Below, piece by piece: positions 36,991-47,449 of a stretch of DNA of 64,000 nucleotides. The notes under the pieces were generated by a model. It made no database searches. It saw only the letters and a program-made list of their open reading frames with translations, and was not told the origin of the DNA. This DNA comes from Rhodococcus oryzae (GTDB lineage Bacteria > Actinomycetota > Actinomycetes > Mycobacteriales > Mycobacteriaceae), in assembly GCF_005049235.1 (NCBI RefSeq), contig NZ_SUMD01000001.1:186001-250000 (forward strand). The letters run 5' to 3'. Within the stretch, counting starts at the first letter, position 1. Every line of letters begins with the position of its first letter. Made by a program: the position numbers and the translations under genes.

Positions 36991-39258
36991 GTGACATCCA
37001 CCTTCACCGCAACCGTGCTGGGCTCCCCGCGCATCGGTCCCCGCCGCGAACTCAAGAGGGCCGTCGAGTCCTTCTGGGCAGGCACGCTCGACGCCTCCGC
37101 GCTCGATGCCGTCGCACGGGACCTGCGCACACACACCTGGACCGAACTGCGCGACGCCGGGATCGATTCCGTTCCGGTCAACGTCTTCTCGTACTACGAC
37201 CAGATGCTCGACACCGCCGCGATGCTCGGCGCCCTGCCGGAGCGGGTCGCCGGAGAGTCGACGGCCCTGGATCGCTATTTCGCGGCCGCCCGCGGCACCG
37301 CCACCGTCACCCCACTCGAGATGACGAAGTGGTTCGACACCAACTACCACTACCTGGTCCCCGAGATCAGCTCTTCGACCCGGTTCACCCTCGACCCGTC
37401 GAAGGTGCTGGGCGAGGTCGAGGAGGCGCAGTCCCTCGGCATCACCGCGCGACCGGTGCTGATCGGGCCGGTCACCTTCCTGCTCCTGTCGAAAGCGATC
37501 GACTTCGAGTCCTCCCTCCTCTCCCGCGTCGGGGAGCTGCTCCCGCTGTACTCCGCGCTGCTCGGGCGGCTGGCGGACGCAGGCGTCGAGTGGGTCCAGA
37601 TCGACGAACCCGCGCTGGTCGCCGATCGCACGGAGCCCGAGATCGCCACCGCTGGCGAGGTCTATCGGGCGCTGTCCGGGCTCGAGCATCGGCCCGCGAT
37701 CCTGCTCGCCTCCTACTTCGGCGACCTCGGCGCCGCCCTGCCCGCACTGGCGAAGACCGGCGTCGAGGGTCTGGCGGTCGACCTCGTCGCAGGTGACCCC
37801 GAGGCGCTGGCCGGAATCCCCGAACTCGCGGGCAAGCACCTCGTCGCCGGGATCGTCGACGGGCGGAACATCTGGCGCAACGACCTGGCCGCATCCCTGA
37901 CGACGCTCGAATCCCTACGTGGGAGCGTGGCTTCGATCGCGGTCTCCACCTCCTGCTCCCTGCTTCACGTGCCGTACTCGCTCGAGAGCGAGGGCGAACT
38001 CGACGACGCCCTGCGGTCCTGGCTGGCCTTCGGCTCCGAGAAGGTGCGCGAGGTCATCACCCTCTCCAGCGGCCTGCGTTCCGGTCGCGAGGCCGTCGCC
38101 GCGGAACTGGCGCAGGCGGCTTCCGCGAAGGCCACCCGGGCGGCCGATCGACGACTGCACGACTACGCGATCCGGGCGCGATTGACGGGCCTGAAGGCGT
38201 CCGACGGCGGGCGGCGTCCCGCCGCGGAGCGTCGCGAGGTGCAGGCGGCCGTCCTGCCGCTGCCGCAGCTGCCCACCACCACGATCGGCTCGTACCCGCA
38301 GACGACCGCGATCCGGGTGGCCAGGGCCGCGCTGAGGAAGGGCGAGATCGACGAGGCCGAGTACCTGCGCCGGATGCGCGGCGAGGTGGCCGATGTCATC
38401 GCCCTCCAGGAACAGCTGGGTCTCGACGTGCTGGTGCACGGCGAACCCGAGCGCAACGACATGGTGCAGTACTTCGCCGAACAGCTCGACGGCTTCTTCG
38501 CCACCGCCAACGGTTGGGTGCAGTCCTACGGGACCCGCTGCGTGCGACCGCCGATCCTGTACGGCGACGTCCGTCGACCGCGCCCGATGACGGTCGACTG
38601 GACCTCGTACGCACAGTCCCTGACGGCGAGGCCGGTCAAGGGCATGCTCACCGGGCCGGTCACCATCCTGGCGTGGTCGTTCGTCCGGGACGACCAGCCG
38701 CTGTCCGAGTCGGCCGACCAGGTGGCGCTGGCGATCCGCGACGAGACCGTCGACCTCGAAAGAGCGGGGGCGCGGGTGATCCAGGTGGACGAGCCCGCGC
38801 TGCGTGAGCTGTTGCCGCTGCGGTCGGCGGATCAACCCGCCTACCTGGACTGGTCGGTCGGCGCGTTCCGGCTGGCCACCTCCGGGGTCGCCGACGCGAC
38901 CTCGGTTCACACCCACCTGTGCTACTCGGAGTTCGGCGAGGTGATCGGGGCGATCGCCGGTCTGGATGCGGACGTCACCTCGATCGAGGCGGCGCGCTCG
39001 CACATGGAGGTCCTCGACGATCTCAACGCGGTCGGATTCGATCTCGGTGTCGGTCCGGGCGTCTACGACATCCACTCCCCCAGGGTGCCCTCGGTCGCGG
39101 AGATCGCCGACTCGCTGCGCGCCGCGCTGAAGGCCGTTCCTGCGGAGCGGCTGTGGGTCAACCCCGACTGCGGCCTGAAGACCCGAGGCCGGGCCGAGGT
39201 CGAGGCGTCCCTGCGCAACCTCGTCGCCGCAACGGAACTGGTCCGGGCCGAACTCTAG
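36991..39258 (+). CDS. metE: Cobalamin-independent methionine synthase
   Basis: 755-aa enzyme transferring the methyl of 5-methyltetrahydropteroyl-glutamate to homocysteine. Two related barrels are present. The C-terminal one carries the zinc ligands in [10 protein letters not shown] (His and Cys) and [11 protein letters not shown] (second Cys), and the N-terminal folate part begins [19 protein letters not shown]. It starts at GTG 36991 with GGAG 6 nt upstream. The long leader contains a cobalamin riboswitch, so the enzyme is made when B12 is scarce. A convergent hairpin with prpR ends the unit. Confidence 0.98.
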   Translation: MTSTFTATVLGSPRIGPRRELKRAVESFWAGTLDASALDAVARDLRTHTWTELRDAGIDSVPVNVFSYYDQMLDTAAMLGALPERVAGESTALDRYFAAARGTATVTPLEMTKWFDTNYHYLVPEISSSTRFTLDPSKVLGEVEEAQSLGITARPVLIGPVTFLLLSKAIDFESSLLSRVGELLPLYSALLGRLADAGVEWVQIDEPALVADRTEPEIATAGEVYRALSGLEHRPAILLASYFGDLGAALPALAKTGVEGLAVDLVAGDPEALAGIPELAGKHLVAGIVDGRNIWRNDLAASLTTLESLRGSVASIAVSTSCSLLHVPYSLESEGELDDALRSWLAFGSEKVREVITLSSGLRSGREAVAAELAQAASAKATRAADRRLHDYAIRARLTGLKASDGGRRPAAERREVQAAVLPLPQLPTTTIGSYPQTTAIRVARAALRKGEIDEAEYLRRMRGEVADVIALQEQLGLDVLVHGEPERNDMVQYFAEQLDGFFATANGWVQSYGTRCVRPPILYGDVRRPRPMTVDWTSYAQSLTARPVKGMLTGPVTILAWSFVRDDQPLSESADQVALAIRDETVDLERAGARVIQVDEPALRELLPLRSADQPAYLDWSVGAFRLATSGVADATSVHTHLCYSEFGEVIGAIAGLDADVTSIEAARSHMEVLDDLNAVGFDLGVGPGVYDIHSPRVPSVAEIADSLRAALKAVPAERLWVNPDCGLKTRGRAEVEASLRNLVAATELVRAEL

Positions 39259-39270
39259 GCAGTCGCCGTG

Positions 39271-39294
39271 CCCCGCTCGCCCTGGCGGGCGGGG
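39271..39294. terminator. Bidirectional terminator between metE and prpR
   Basis: 10-bp GC-rich stem (CCCCGCTCGC pairing with GCGGGCGGGG, one G-U pair) with a 4-nt loop, between the two convergent stops at 39258 and 39300. Confidence 0.7.
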
Positions 39295-39299
39295 TGCGG

Positions 39300-40721
39300 C
39301 TACGCGTGCGGGTACGGCAGGTGGCCGCTGCTGTTCTCGTTCACCAGGACCGACCGCCCCAACTGCGGGAATGCCCGTTGCGCGCAGGCGGGGCGGTCGC
39401 ACACCTTGCACCCCGCGCCGATCGGCACGATCGTGGCCGGGTCGTCGGTCTGGATTCCGTGCGAGTACACCATCCGATCGGCGTAGGCGATGTCGCAGCC
39501 GAGCCCGATCGCGAAGTTGCGCTCGGGCGCCAGGTAGCCGAGGCCGCCGCTGTGCGTGGTCCGGGCCACCCACAGGTAGGTACGCCCGTCTGGCATCTTC
39601 GCCACCTGGGTGTGGATCCGGCCCGGGTTGGCGAAGGCCTCGTGGACCACCCACAACGGGCAGCTCCCACCCACCCGGGAGAAGTGAAAGGCGGTGGCGG
39701 ACTGCCGTTTGGAGATGTTCCCGGCGCGATCGGTGCGGACGAAGAAGAACGGCACCCCGCGCTGGCGGTGCCGCTGCAGCGTGGACAGCCGGTGACAGAT
39801 GGTCTCGAAGCCGACCTCGAACTTCAGGCTGAGCAGGTCGATGTCATAGCGCAGCGATTCGGCCGAGTCAAGGAACTGGCTGTACGGCAGGATCAGCGCG
39901 CCGGCGAAGTAGTGCGCCAACCCGATCCGCGCCAGCGCCGCGGACTCGGCGCTCAGCGAATCATCCTCCGCGACAATGGAGTCGATCGCCTCTGCCTGCG
40001 TCAGGAAGGCCAGCTGCATCGCGATCTGGAAGGCGCGCTGACCCGCTGTCAGCCGCCGCGCGAGGGTGAGGGTCGACTTCTTCGCGTCGAAGAAACGCTT
40101 GGGACCCAACTGATCCGGTTCATCGGTCCGGATCCGCACCGTCACGCCGTGCCGATCGCGCATCAGCCTCGCGAGCTGCAGATCGAGCGCGCCGATGGTC
40201 AGCTCGTTGCGGGTGAACATCTGCTCCGCGGCGTCGTCGAGCCGGGCGATGTGGTTGCGGCGATCGTAGAAGAAATCGCGAACCTCCTCGTACGGCATCG
40301 GAACCCGCGCGGACCCGGCAGGGGCCTCCCCGGACAGCTGCGCCGAGAACTGGTCCAACTGATCGGTCGCCGCGTGCAGGCGACGGTGCAGCGTCACCAG
40401 GGTTCGGCCCACCGCCGGCATGCGGGCCACCAACTCGTCCAGCTCCGCGAGCGAGACGTCGCCGGATTCGGACGTCTCCGCCAGCGCCTGGTGCACATCG
40501 GCGACCAGGCGGGCGTCGGAGTCCGCCGCAAAGAACTGGACGTCGAGATCGAACTCGGAGTTGAGCTTGAGGAGCACCGGCACCGTGAGCGGGCGCTGGT
40601 CGTTCTCGAGCTGGTTCACGTAGCTCGGCGAGAGTCCCAGCGTCTTGGCGAGCGCCAGCTGCGAGAGGTGCCGCTCCTCGCGGAGCCGCCGCAGCCGGGC
40701 CCCGGCGTACATCTTCTTCAT
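39300..40721 (-). CDS. prpR: PrpR/RamB-type regulator of propionate metabolism
   Basis: 473-aa regulator: an XRE helix-turn-helix (LSQLALAKTLGLSPSYVNQLENDQRPLT, about residues 20-50), an IrrE-like domain and a C-terminal DUF2083-type domain with a Cys motif GCKVCDRPACAQRAFP. M. tuberculosis PrpR (Rv1129c), of the same architecture, is reported to bind acyl-CoA and a 4Fe-4S cluster and to activate prpDC. The start is ATG 40721 with GAGGAGG 5 nt upstream; an earlier in-frame start is unsupported. It is divergent from prpDBC, its expected target. Confidence 0.92.
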   Translation of the reverse strand: MKKMYAGARLRRLREERHLSQLALAKTLGLSPSYVNQLENDQRPLTVPVLLKLNSEFDLDVQFFAADSDARLVADVHQALAETSESGDVSLAELDELVARMPAVGRTLVTLHRRLHAATDQLDQFSAQLSGEAPAGSARVPMPYEEVRDFFYDRRNHIARLDDAAEQMFTRNELTIGALDLQLARLMRDRHGVTVRIRTDEPDQLGPKRFFDAKKSTLTLARRLTAGQRAFQIAMQLAFLTQAEAIDSIVAEDDSLSAESAALARIGLAHYFAGALILPYSQFLDSAESLRYDIDLLSLKFEVGFETICHRLSTLQRHRQRGVPFFFVRTDRAGNISKRQSATAFHFSRVGGSCPLWVVHEAFANPGRIHTQVAKMPDGRTYLWVARTTHSGGLGYLAPERNFAIGLGCDIAYADRMVYSHGIQTDDPATIVPIGAGCKVCDRPACAQRAFPQLGRSVLVNENSSGHLPYPHA

Positions 40722-40766
40722 CGATTCCTCCTCGCTCGCCCCGTGAGAATATCGCGCACCCATTCA

Positions 40767-40817
40767 CAAGATTCGCAAGATTATCGGTCCGCTCACACAA
40801 AAATAGGCAAGTGCAAC
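40767..40817. promoter_or_regulatory. GCAA repeats in the prpR-prpD spacer
   Basis: CAAGATT occurs twice at 9-bp spacing (40767-40773, 40776-40782), and further GCAAG and GCAAC half-sites lie at 40807-40811 and 40813-40817. The GCAA core is shared with the TTTGCAAA-type sites described for RamB/PrpR, but no full consensus site is present. Confidence 0.35.
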
Positions 40818-40888
40818 GTATTTCATAGGCCTCACCCGATGCGTAGCGTGCGAATGAACAGCAGGCCAGGCATCACCACGGAGGATTG

Positions 40889-42391
40889 ATGAAGACACAT
40901 CTCGTACGCACGCACCGGTCCGCGGAGGAGTTCCCCCGGCCCGAGCACCTGGCCTGGAAGATCGCCGAGGTCGCCACCGACGCGGTCGAGGTCCCCGCCG
41001 CCACCTCCGAGATGATCGTCAACCGGATCATCGACAACGCGGCTGTGGCGGCGGCCTCCCTGACTCGACGCCCGGTGTCCAATGCCCGGGCCCAGGCGCA
41101 GTCGCATCCGTACGGCCCCGGATCGACCGTGTTCGGAATCGGCGGCACCTTCTCCCCCGAGTGGGCCGCCTGGGCCAACGGCGTCGCGGTCCGAGAACTC
41201 GACTTCCACGACACCTTCCTGGCCGCCGAGTACTCGCACCCCGGTGACAACATCCCGCCGATCCTCGCCGTTGCCCAGCACGCCGGTCGTAGCGGTGCCG
41301 AGCTGGTCCGCGGGCTGGCCACCGGATACGAGATCCAGGTGGACCTGGTGCGCGCGATCTGCCTGCACGAGCACAAGATCGACCACGTCGCGCACCTCGG
41401 CCCCTCCGCCGCCGCGGGCATCGGCACCCTGCTGGGCCTGGACACCGAGACGGTGTACCAGGCCGTCGGCCAGTCGCTGCACACAACTACCGCGACGCGT
41501 CAGTCCCGCAAGGGCGAGATCTCCAGCTGGAAGGCGTACGCACCGGCGTTCGCCGGCAAGATGGCCGTCGAGGCCGTGGACCGCGCGATGCGCGGCGAGG
41601 GCGCCCCGTCACCGATCTGGGAGGGCGAGGACGGCGTCATCGCCTGGCTGCTCGGCGGACCGAAGGCCGAGTACCAGGTTCCGCTGCCCGGACCTGGCGA
41701 GGCCAAGCGCGCGATCCTGGATACCTACACCAAGGAGCACTCGGCGGAGTACCAGAGCCAGGCCCCGATCGACCTGGCCCGCCGGATGCGTGGCCGGATC
41801 GGTGATCTGGACGAGATCGCCTCGATCGTCCTGCACACCAGCCACCACACCCACGTGGTGATCGGTACCGGCTCGAACGATCCGCAGAAGTTCGACCCCA
41901 CCGCGTCCCGCGAGACCCTCGACCACTCGGTGATTTACATCTTCGCCGTCGCCCTGCAGGACGGCACGTGGCATCACGAGCGCTCGTACGCGCCCGAGCG
42001 GGCGCAGCGCGCGGACACGATCGAGCTGTGGAAGAAGATCTCCACGGCCGAGGATCCGGAGTGGACCCGCCGCTACCACTCGACCGATCCGGACGAGAAG
42101 GCGTTCGGCGCCCGCGCCGAGGTGACGCTCAAGAGCGGCGAGGTGATCGTCGACGAGCTCGCGATCGCCGACGCACATCCGTTGGGCGCGCGCCCGTTCA
42201 CGCGGGACCAGTACATCGCCAAGTTCCGCACGCTCGCCGAGGGCGTCGTCGCCCCGGCCGAGCAGGACCGCTTCCTGGACGCCGCGCAGCGCACCCCCGA
42301 CCTGAAGCCCGGCGAGCTGAACCAGCTCACGTTCACCGTCACCGAGGACGTGCTCGACCGCGCACCGAAGTCGCCGAAGGGGCTGTTCTGA
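40889..42391 (+). CDS. prpD: 2-methylcitrate dehydratase
   Basis: 500-aa MmgE/PrpD family enzyme dehydrating 2-methylcitrate to 2-methyl-cis-aconitate in propionyl-CoA detoxification. Recognisable segments are [41 protein letters not shown] and the [16 protein letters not shown] region. The start is ATG 40889 with GGAGG 4 nt upstream; a TTG codon directly before it is in frame but not needed. It heads prpDBC, 1 bp before prpB. Confidence 0.96.
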   Translation: MKTHLVRTHRSAEEFPRPEHLAWKIAEVATDAVEVPAATSEMIVNRIIDNAAVAAASLTRRPVSNARAQAQSHPYGPGSTVFGIGGTFSPEWAAWANGVAVRELDFHDTFLAAEYSHPGDNIPPILAVAQHAGRSGAELVRGLATGYEIQVDLVRAICLHEHKIDHVAHLGPSAAAGIGTLLGLDTETVYQAVGQSLHTTTATRQSRKGEISSWKAYAPAFAGKMAVEAVDRAMRGEGAPSPIWEGEDGVIAWLLGGPKAEYQVPLPGPGEAKRAILDTYTKEHSAEYQSQAPIDLARRMRGRIGDLDEIASIVLHTSHHTHVVIGTGSNDPQKFDPTASRETLDHSVIYIFAVALQDGTWHHERSYAPERAQRADTIELWKKISTAEDPEWTRRYHSTDPDEKAFGARAEVTLKSGEVIVDELAIADAHPLGARPFTRDQYIAKFRTLAEGVVAPAEQDRFLDAAQRTPDLKPGELNQLTFTVTEDVLDRAPKSPKGLF

Positions 42392-42392
42392 G

Positions 42393-43334
42393 ATGACCGG
42401 GCTCATCGCCGCGTCCGCCACGGCCGCCGACAAGCGTGTGGCCTTCCGCGCGGGGCTGGCGTCGGGCACGATCCAGCGTCTGCCGGGTGCGATCAATCCG
42501 TTGACGGCCAAGCTCATCCAGGAGATCGGATTCGAGGGCGTCTACGTCTCGGGCGGTGCGTTCTCGGCCGGACTGGGCCTGCCGGACATCGGACTGACCA
42601 CGCTCACCGAGGTCGTCTCCCACAGCAGGCAGATCGCCTGCGTCACCGACCTGCCCGTGCTGATCGACGCGGACACCGGATTCGGTGAACCCATGTCGGC
42701 GGCACGCACCGTCCTCGCCGCCGAGGACGCCGGCATCGCCGGTCTGCACCTCGAGGATCAGGTCAACCCCAAGCGCTGCGGACACCTCGACGGCAAGGCC
42801 ATCGTGCCCACCGACGAGATGGTGCGGCGCCTTCGGGCCGCGGTATCGGCGCGGCGTGATCCGAACTTCGTGATCTGCGCCCGCACCGATGCCGCCGGGA
42901 TCAGTGACACGACCGCCTCCGGCAAGGGCGGCATCGACGACGCGATCGAGCGGGCCAAGGCCTACGCGAACGCGGGCGCCGACCTGATCTTCACCGAGGC
43001 CCTCCACACCGAGGCCGAGTTCGAGAAATTCCGCGCCGCCGTGGACATCCCGCTTCTCGCGAACATGACCGAGTTCGGCAAGTCCCAGCTCATCCCGGCG
43101 AAGACGCTCGAGGACATCGGCTACAACGCGGTGATCTACCCGGTCACCACGCTGCGGCTGGCGATGGGCGCGATCGAGCGGGGCCTGCGCGAGATCCACG
43201 CGACGGGCACACAGGAGGGTCAGCTCGATCAGATGCAGACCCGCTCCCGCCTCTACGAACTGCTCGAGTACGAGCGCTACAACGAATTCGACAGCGGCAT
43301 CTTCAACTTCCGCATTGAGGAGAGTGGCTCATGA
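42393..43334 (+). CDS. prpB: 2-methylisocitrate lyase
   Basis: 313-aa PEP-mutase/isocitrate-lyase superfamily enzyme cleaving 2-methylisocitrate to pyruvate and succinate. The catalytic loop reads KRCGHLDGK (usually KKCGH), and the metal-binding DADTGFGEP and LHLEDQVNPKRCG segments are intact. M. tuberculosis lacks this gene and uses isocitrate lyase instead, so a dedicated prpB separates this organism from it. Start ATG 42393; the stop overlaps prpC by 4 bp. Confidence 0.96.
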   Translation: MTGLIAASATAADKRVAFRAGLASGTIQRLPGAINPLTAKLIQEIGFEGVYVSGGAFSAGLGLPDIGLTTLTEVVSHSRQIACVTDLPVLIDADTGFGEPMSAARTVLAAEDAGIAGLHLEDQVNPKRCGHLDGKAIVPTDEMVRRLRAAVSARRDPNFVICARTDAAGISDTTASGKGGIDDAIERAKAYANAGADLIFTEALHTEAEFEKFRAAVDIPLLANMTEFGKSQLIPAKTLEDIGYNAVIYPVTTLRLAMGAIERGLREIHATGTQEGQLDQMQTRSRLYELLEYERYNEFDSGIFNFRIEESGS

Positions 43335-44452
43335 CCGAGGCGATTCCGACCATCTACAAGGGCCTCGCGGGCGTCGTCGTCGACACCACCGCGATCTCCA
43401 AGGTGGTCCCCGAGACCAACTCGCTGACCTATCGCGGGTACGCGGTGCAGGACCTCGCGGCGCACTGCAGCTTCGAGGAGGTCGCGTACCTGCTCTGGCA
43501 CGGAGAACTCCCCACGCCCGCGCAGCTGGAGCTGATGTGCCAGCGCGAACGAGCGGCACGCCGGGCCGACCGCTCGCTGCTATCGCTGTTGGCGAAGATG
43601 CCCGACAACTGTCACCCCATGGACGTCGTGCGCACCGCGATCAGCTACCTCGGCGCGGAAGACCCTGCGGAGGAGGACAACTCGCCCGAGGAGAACCTCG
43701 CGAAGGCGCTGCGGATGACGGCGGTGCTCCCGACGATCGTCGCGGCCGACTTCCGGCGCAGGCGCGGGCTCGATCCGATCGCGCCGCACTCACATCGGGG
43801 TTTCGCGGAGAACTTCCTCAACATGTGCTTCGGCACCGTCCCCGACCCGGCGATCGTGCGGGCCTTCGAGGTGTCGCTGATCCTGTACGCGGAGCACAGC
43901 TTCAACGCCTCGACCTTCGCCGCGCGGGTGGTCACCTCGACGCTCTCGGACATCTACAGCGCGGTGACCGCCGCAATCGGCGCGCTCAAGGGCCCGCTGC
44001 ACGGCGGCGCCAACGAGGCCGTCATGCACGACATGCTCGAGATCGCCACCCCCGACCGTGCCGAGGAGTGGCTGCTCGCCAAGCTCGCCGCCAAGGAGAA
44101 GGTGATGGGCTTCGGGCATCGGGTCTACAAGAACGGTGATTCGCGAGTGCCGACGATGCGGTCCGCGCTGGTCGATGTCGCCGCGCACACCGGCGGCGAG
44201 AACTGGGTGCGGATCTACGAGATCCTCGAGAAGACGATGGTCGGCGAGACGGGCATCAAGCCGAACCTCGACTTCCCGACCGGGCCCGCGTACTACCTGA
44301 TGGGTTTCGACGTGGAGATGTTCACGCCGATCTTCGTGATGAGCCGGATCACCGGGTGGACCGCGCACATCATCGAGCAGGGTGGCTCCAACGCACTGAT
44401 CCGTCCGCTGAGCCAGTACTCGGGGGTGCCGCAGCGCACGGTCGTCGCCTGA
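43331..44452 (+). CDS. prpC: 2-methylcitrate synthase / citrate synthase
   Basis: 373-aa citrate-synthase family enzyme condensing propionyl-CoA with oxaloacetate. The catalytic set is visible: GPLHGGANEAV (His), GFGHRVYKNGD (His) and, near the end, the Asp region PNLDFPTGPAYYLMG. It starts at ATG 43331, inside the prpB stop (ATGA), so prpB and prpC are coupled. It ends 8 bp from the convergent HNH gene. Confidence 0.96.
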   Translation: MTEAIPTIYKGLAGVVVDTTAISKVVPETNSLTYRGYAVQDLAAHCSFEEVAYLLWHGELPTPAQLELMCQRERAARRADRSLLSLLAKMPDNCHPMDVVRTAISYLGAEDPAEEDNSPEENLAKALRMTAVLPTIVAADFRRRRGLDPIAPHSHRGFAENFLNMCFGTVPDPAIVRAFEVSLILYAEHSFNASTFAARVVTSTLSDIYSAVTAAIGALKGPLHGGANEAVMHDMLEIATPDRAEEWLLAKLAAKEKVMGFGHRVYKNGDSRVPTMRSALVDVAAHTGGENWVRIYEILEKTMVGETGIKPNLDFPTGPAYYLMGFDVEMFTPIFVMSRITGWTAHIIEQGGSNALIRPLSQYSGVPQRTVVA

Positions 44453-44460
44453 CCCCGGGA

Positions 44461-45183
44461 TCAACAAGCCTGCAGCACACCGCGCAACGCCTCGGCGGAC
44501 GCCCTGTCGATGGGCAGCCCGTACTGCCGCAGCACCGAGGTGTAGCGATCTGCGTAGTCGCAGCGGAAGGCCTCGTTCGGCGGCATCCAACTGGCGGGCG
44601 TGTGCGAGGCCTTGGCGAAGTTGGCCTCACCCGCCACCGCGATGAGGTTCGCGGGGTCGTTCGCGAACCTCGCCCGCAGTTCCGGGGTCCAGGTGCTCGC
44701 GCCCATGTCCCAGGCGAGGGCCAGCGAGACGATGTGGTCGATCTGGACCGCGTTGCTGGTGTCCTCCCCGTGCTGGAACGCGATGACGGCGCCGCTGTAC
44801 GGGTCGTGCAGGGTCCCGCTCCGCACCGCCCACGGGCAGCGCCAGATGTCGAAGTTCACCCTGTCCACCAGGTCCCGCTCGAGAATGTCGTTGCGGGTAT
44901 CGCAGCCGTTGCGGCCGAGCGGGGCATCGGTGTCGTCCGTCCACGCCGGGCCGAAGTCGTCGCGGTCGTAGCCGGGCACCTTGGTGCGCTTGGCCACGAC
45001 CGCGATGCCCGCCAGCGGATCGGGCGCCGGATCGCCTACCGGCGCGGTGCTCACCGCACCGGATCCGGCGACGGCCGGGTCGCTGTCGGTCCCGCGGGAC
45101 TGCAGTAACCCGACCACGATCAGGCTCGCGACGGCGAGCAGCACCACCAGCCCGAGACCGCCGCGAAACCCCAGACGCCGCAT
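44461..45183 (-). CDS. Membrane-anchored or exported HNH endonuclease family protein (DUF1524-like)
   Basis: 240-aa protein with an N-terminal hydrophobic segment (LGLVVLLAVASLIVVGLL) and no lipobox, so either an uncleaved anchor or a signal peptide. The C-terminal domain carries the His-Asn-His-type motif QIDHIVSLALAWDMGA, then RFANDPANLIAV and ANFAKASHTPASWMPP, the pattern of DUF1524/GmrSD C-terminal nucleases. Two Cys pairs probably form disulfides outside the cell. Exported HNH proteins of this kind are common in actinobacteria and of unknown role. It lies 17 bp after recG on the same strand. Confidence 0.8.
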   Translation of the reverse strand: MRRLGFRGGLGLVVLLAVASLIVVGLLQSRGTDSDPAVAGSGAVSTAPVGDPAPDPLAGIAVVAKRTKVPGYDRDDFGPAWTDDTDAPLGRNGCDTRNDILERDLVDRVNFDIWRCPWAVRSGTLHDPYSGAVIAFQHGEDTSNAVQIDHIVSLALAWDMGASTWTPELRARFANDPANLIAVAGEANFAKASHTPASWMPPNEAFRCDYADRYTSVLRQYGLPIDRASAEALRGVLQAC

Positions 45184-45200
45184 GGCAGGAAGTATGCCGC

Positions 45201-47441
45201 CTAGGACTTCTCCAGGTACTCGATCTTCTCGGCATCGATCGCGGCGGTCACCATCGAGGCCAGGCCCGGATGCCGGGCCAGGTCCGGATCGGCGTCGATC
45301 ACCGCGCGCGAGAACTCGCGTGCGGCCACGATCACGTCCTCGTGGTCGAGCAGCGAGAGCAACCGGAGGGTGGTGGTGCTGCCGGACTGCGCGGCACCGA
45401 GCACGTCACCCTCGCGCCGCTGGGCGAGGTCCAGCTGGGCGAGCTCGAAGCCGTCGTTCGTGCCCGCCACCGCGGTCAGTCGTTCGAACGGCGGTGAGCC
45501 CGGCTTCGTGTCCGTGATGAGCAGGCACAGCCCCTGGTGGGCACCACGACCCACCCGGCCGCGGAGCTGGTGGAGCTGACTGACGCCGAACCGGTCCGCG
45601 TCCTTGAGCACCATCACGGTCGCGTTCGGGACGTCCACGCCGACCTCGACCACGGTGGTGCACACCAGCACGTCGATCAGTCCCGCGGTGAAATCGCGCA
45701 TCACCGAGTCCTTCTCGTCCGCGGGCAACCGGCCGTGCAGCAGACCGACCCGCAGATCGGACAGCGGGCCGAACCGAAGCTCCTCGAACAGCGCCAGCGC
45801 CGCCGTCGTGGGCTGCTCCTTCGCGTCCGGGGCGTCGTCGCCCTCGCCGATCCGCGAGCACACCACATAGGCCTGCCTGCCGTCGGCGACCTCCTCGCGG
45901 ATCCGTTCCCATGCGCGGTCCACCCACGCCGGCTGGGTCAGGGCGGGCACGACCTTGCTGACGATGGGCGACCTCCCGCCGGGCAACTGCCGCAGCGTCG
46001 AGGTCTCCAGGTCGCCGAGCACGGTCATCGCGATGGTTCGGGGAATGGGCGTCGCCGTCATCACCAGCAGGTGCGGGCTGAGCCCCTCGCGCGCACGGCC
46101 ACGCAACTCGTCGCGCTGCTCGACGCCGAACCGATGCTGCTCGTCGACCACCACCATGCCGAGGTTGAAGAACTCGACACCGTCCTGGATGAGGGCGTGG
46201 GTGCCGATCACGATCCCGGCGTCGCCGGTCACCGCCTCCAGCAACGCGGCGCGGCGAGCCGCGACCGACATCGACCCGGTCAACAGGGTCACCCGCGTGG
46301 CCAGCTCGTCGGCGCCGAGTTCGCCTGCCATGGCGAGGTTTCCGAGCATCTGCCGCAGCGACCGGGCATGCTGCGAGGCGAGGACCTCGGTCGGCGCCAG
46401 CAGCGCGCACTGGTAGCCGGCATCGACCACCTGCAGCATGGCGCGCAACGCGACGACGGTCTTACCCGAACCGACCTCACCCTGCAGCAACCGGTTCATC
46501 GGGTGCGCCCGGCCGAGATCGGCGGAGATCTCCTCGGCGACCGCGTGCTGCCCCTCGGTCAGGGTGAACGGCAGCCGCGTCTCGAATGCGGCAGCGACAC
46601 CGTCCGGCTTCGGCGGGCAGGCGGGTGCCACCCGTCCCGCCACCTCATGGCTGCGCTGCGCCAGCACCAACTGCAAGGCGACCGCCTCGTCGAACCGGAG
46701 GCGCTCGCGGGCGAGATCCACCTCGTCCTTCGTCTCCGGCAGGTGCACCGACCGCAGCGCCTCGTCGAGACCGATCAGACCGTGCTCACGCCGAATCTCC
46801 TCGGGCAGCGGGTCCTGCACCTCGTCGAGTTGGTCGAGCACCTGGCGGATGCACCGGAGCAGCGTCCAGCTCTCGACCTCGCGGGTCGCCGGATACAGCG
46901 GGATGAGGTTCCGTTCGAAGATCGACATGTCGACTCCTGCGCCCGGATCCTGCGCGCTGCGCGCCATCCCGGCCAGGGCGCCACCGCCGCGCACCTTGCC
47001 CGCGGCCACCACCGAACCGTCGTCCTCGTCGCGGTTCGGCAGGATGAGATAGCTGGGATGCGTGAGACCCAGCTTTTCCCTGAAGTACTTCACGTTCCCC
47101 GAGAACATCGCCCGCACACCAGGTTTGATGGCATGGGCCACCTTCTGCGGATTGAAGAAGGTGGCGTCGACCTTTTGCGTGTCGGAGGTGAGGACGACCT
47201 TGAGCATCTTCCCGGGTCGCGACTTCATCGATACCAGCGTGGCGGAGGTCACCGTCGCCAGGATCGTCAGGTGAGTGCCCTCGGGAGGCTCCTTCTCGCC
47301 GAGCTCGGCGCCCTGCGTCGCGTACCGGTGCGGATAGTGCCGCAGCAGGTCCTGCACGGTCTCGATCCCGAACGCCTCCGCGAGCGGCTCCGCGACCTTG
47401 CGGCCGAGCAGGTGATCGATCCGATCGGTCAGAGTTGCCAT
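45201..47441 (-). CDS. recG: ATP-dependent DNA helicase RecG
   Basis: 746-aa branched-DNA helicase for fork regression and Holliday-junction processing. It has an N-terminal wedge/OB region, Walker A GEVGSGKTVVA, DEQH box VVVDEQHRFG, motif III TATPIPRT and motif VI QLRGRVGRGAHQG. The start is ATG 47441 (MATLTDRIDHLLG), 8 bp after the DAK2 gene; the longer frame upstream overlaps that gene. The DAK2-recG pairing is conserved in mycobacteria. Confidence 0.96.
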   Translation of the reverse strand: MATLTDRIDHLLGRKVAEPLAEAFGIETVQDLLRHYPHRYATQGAELGEKEPPEGTHLTILATVTSATLVSMKSRPGKMLKVVLTSDTQKVDATFFNPQKVAHAIKPGVRAMFSGNVKYFREKLGLTHPSYLILPNRDEDDGSVVAAGKVRGGGALAGMARSAQDPGAGVDMSIFERNLIPLYPATREVESWTLLRCIRQVLDQLDEVQDPLPEEIRREHGLIGLDEALRSVHLPETKDEVDLARERLRFDEAVALQLVLAQRSHEVAGRVAPACPPKPDGVAAAFETRLPFTLTEGQHAVAEEISADLGRAHPMNRLLQGEVGSGKTVVALRAMLQVVDAGYQCALLAPTEVLASQHARSLRQMLGNLAMAGELGADELATRVTLLTGSMSVAARRAALLEAVTGDAGIVIGTHALIQDGVEFFNLGMVVVDEQHRFGVEQRDELRGRAREGLSPHLLVMTATPIPRTIAMTVLGDLETSTLRQLPGGRSPIVSKVVPALTQPAWVDRAWERIREEVADGRQAYVVCSRIGEGDDAPDAKEQPTTAALALFEELRFGPLSDLRVGLLHGRLPADEKDSVMRDFTAGLIDVLVCTTVVEVGVDVPNATVMVLKDADRFGVSQLHQLRGRVGRGAHQGLCLLITDTKPGSPPFERLTAVAGTNDGFELAQLDLAQRREGDVLGAAQSGSTTTLRLLSLLDHEDVIVAAREFSRAVIDADPDLARHPGLASMVTAAIDAEKIEYLEKS

Positions 47442-47449
47442 CACACCGC

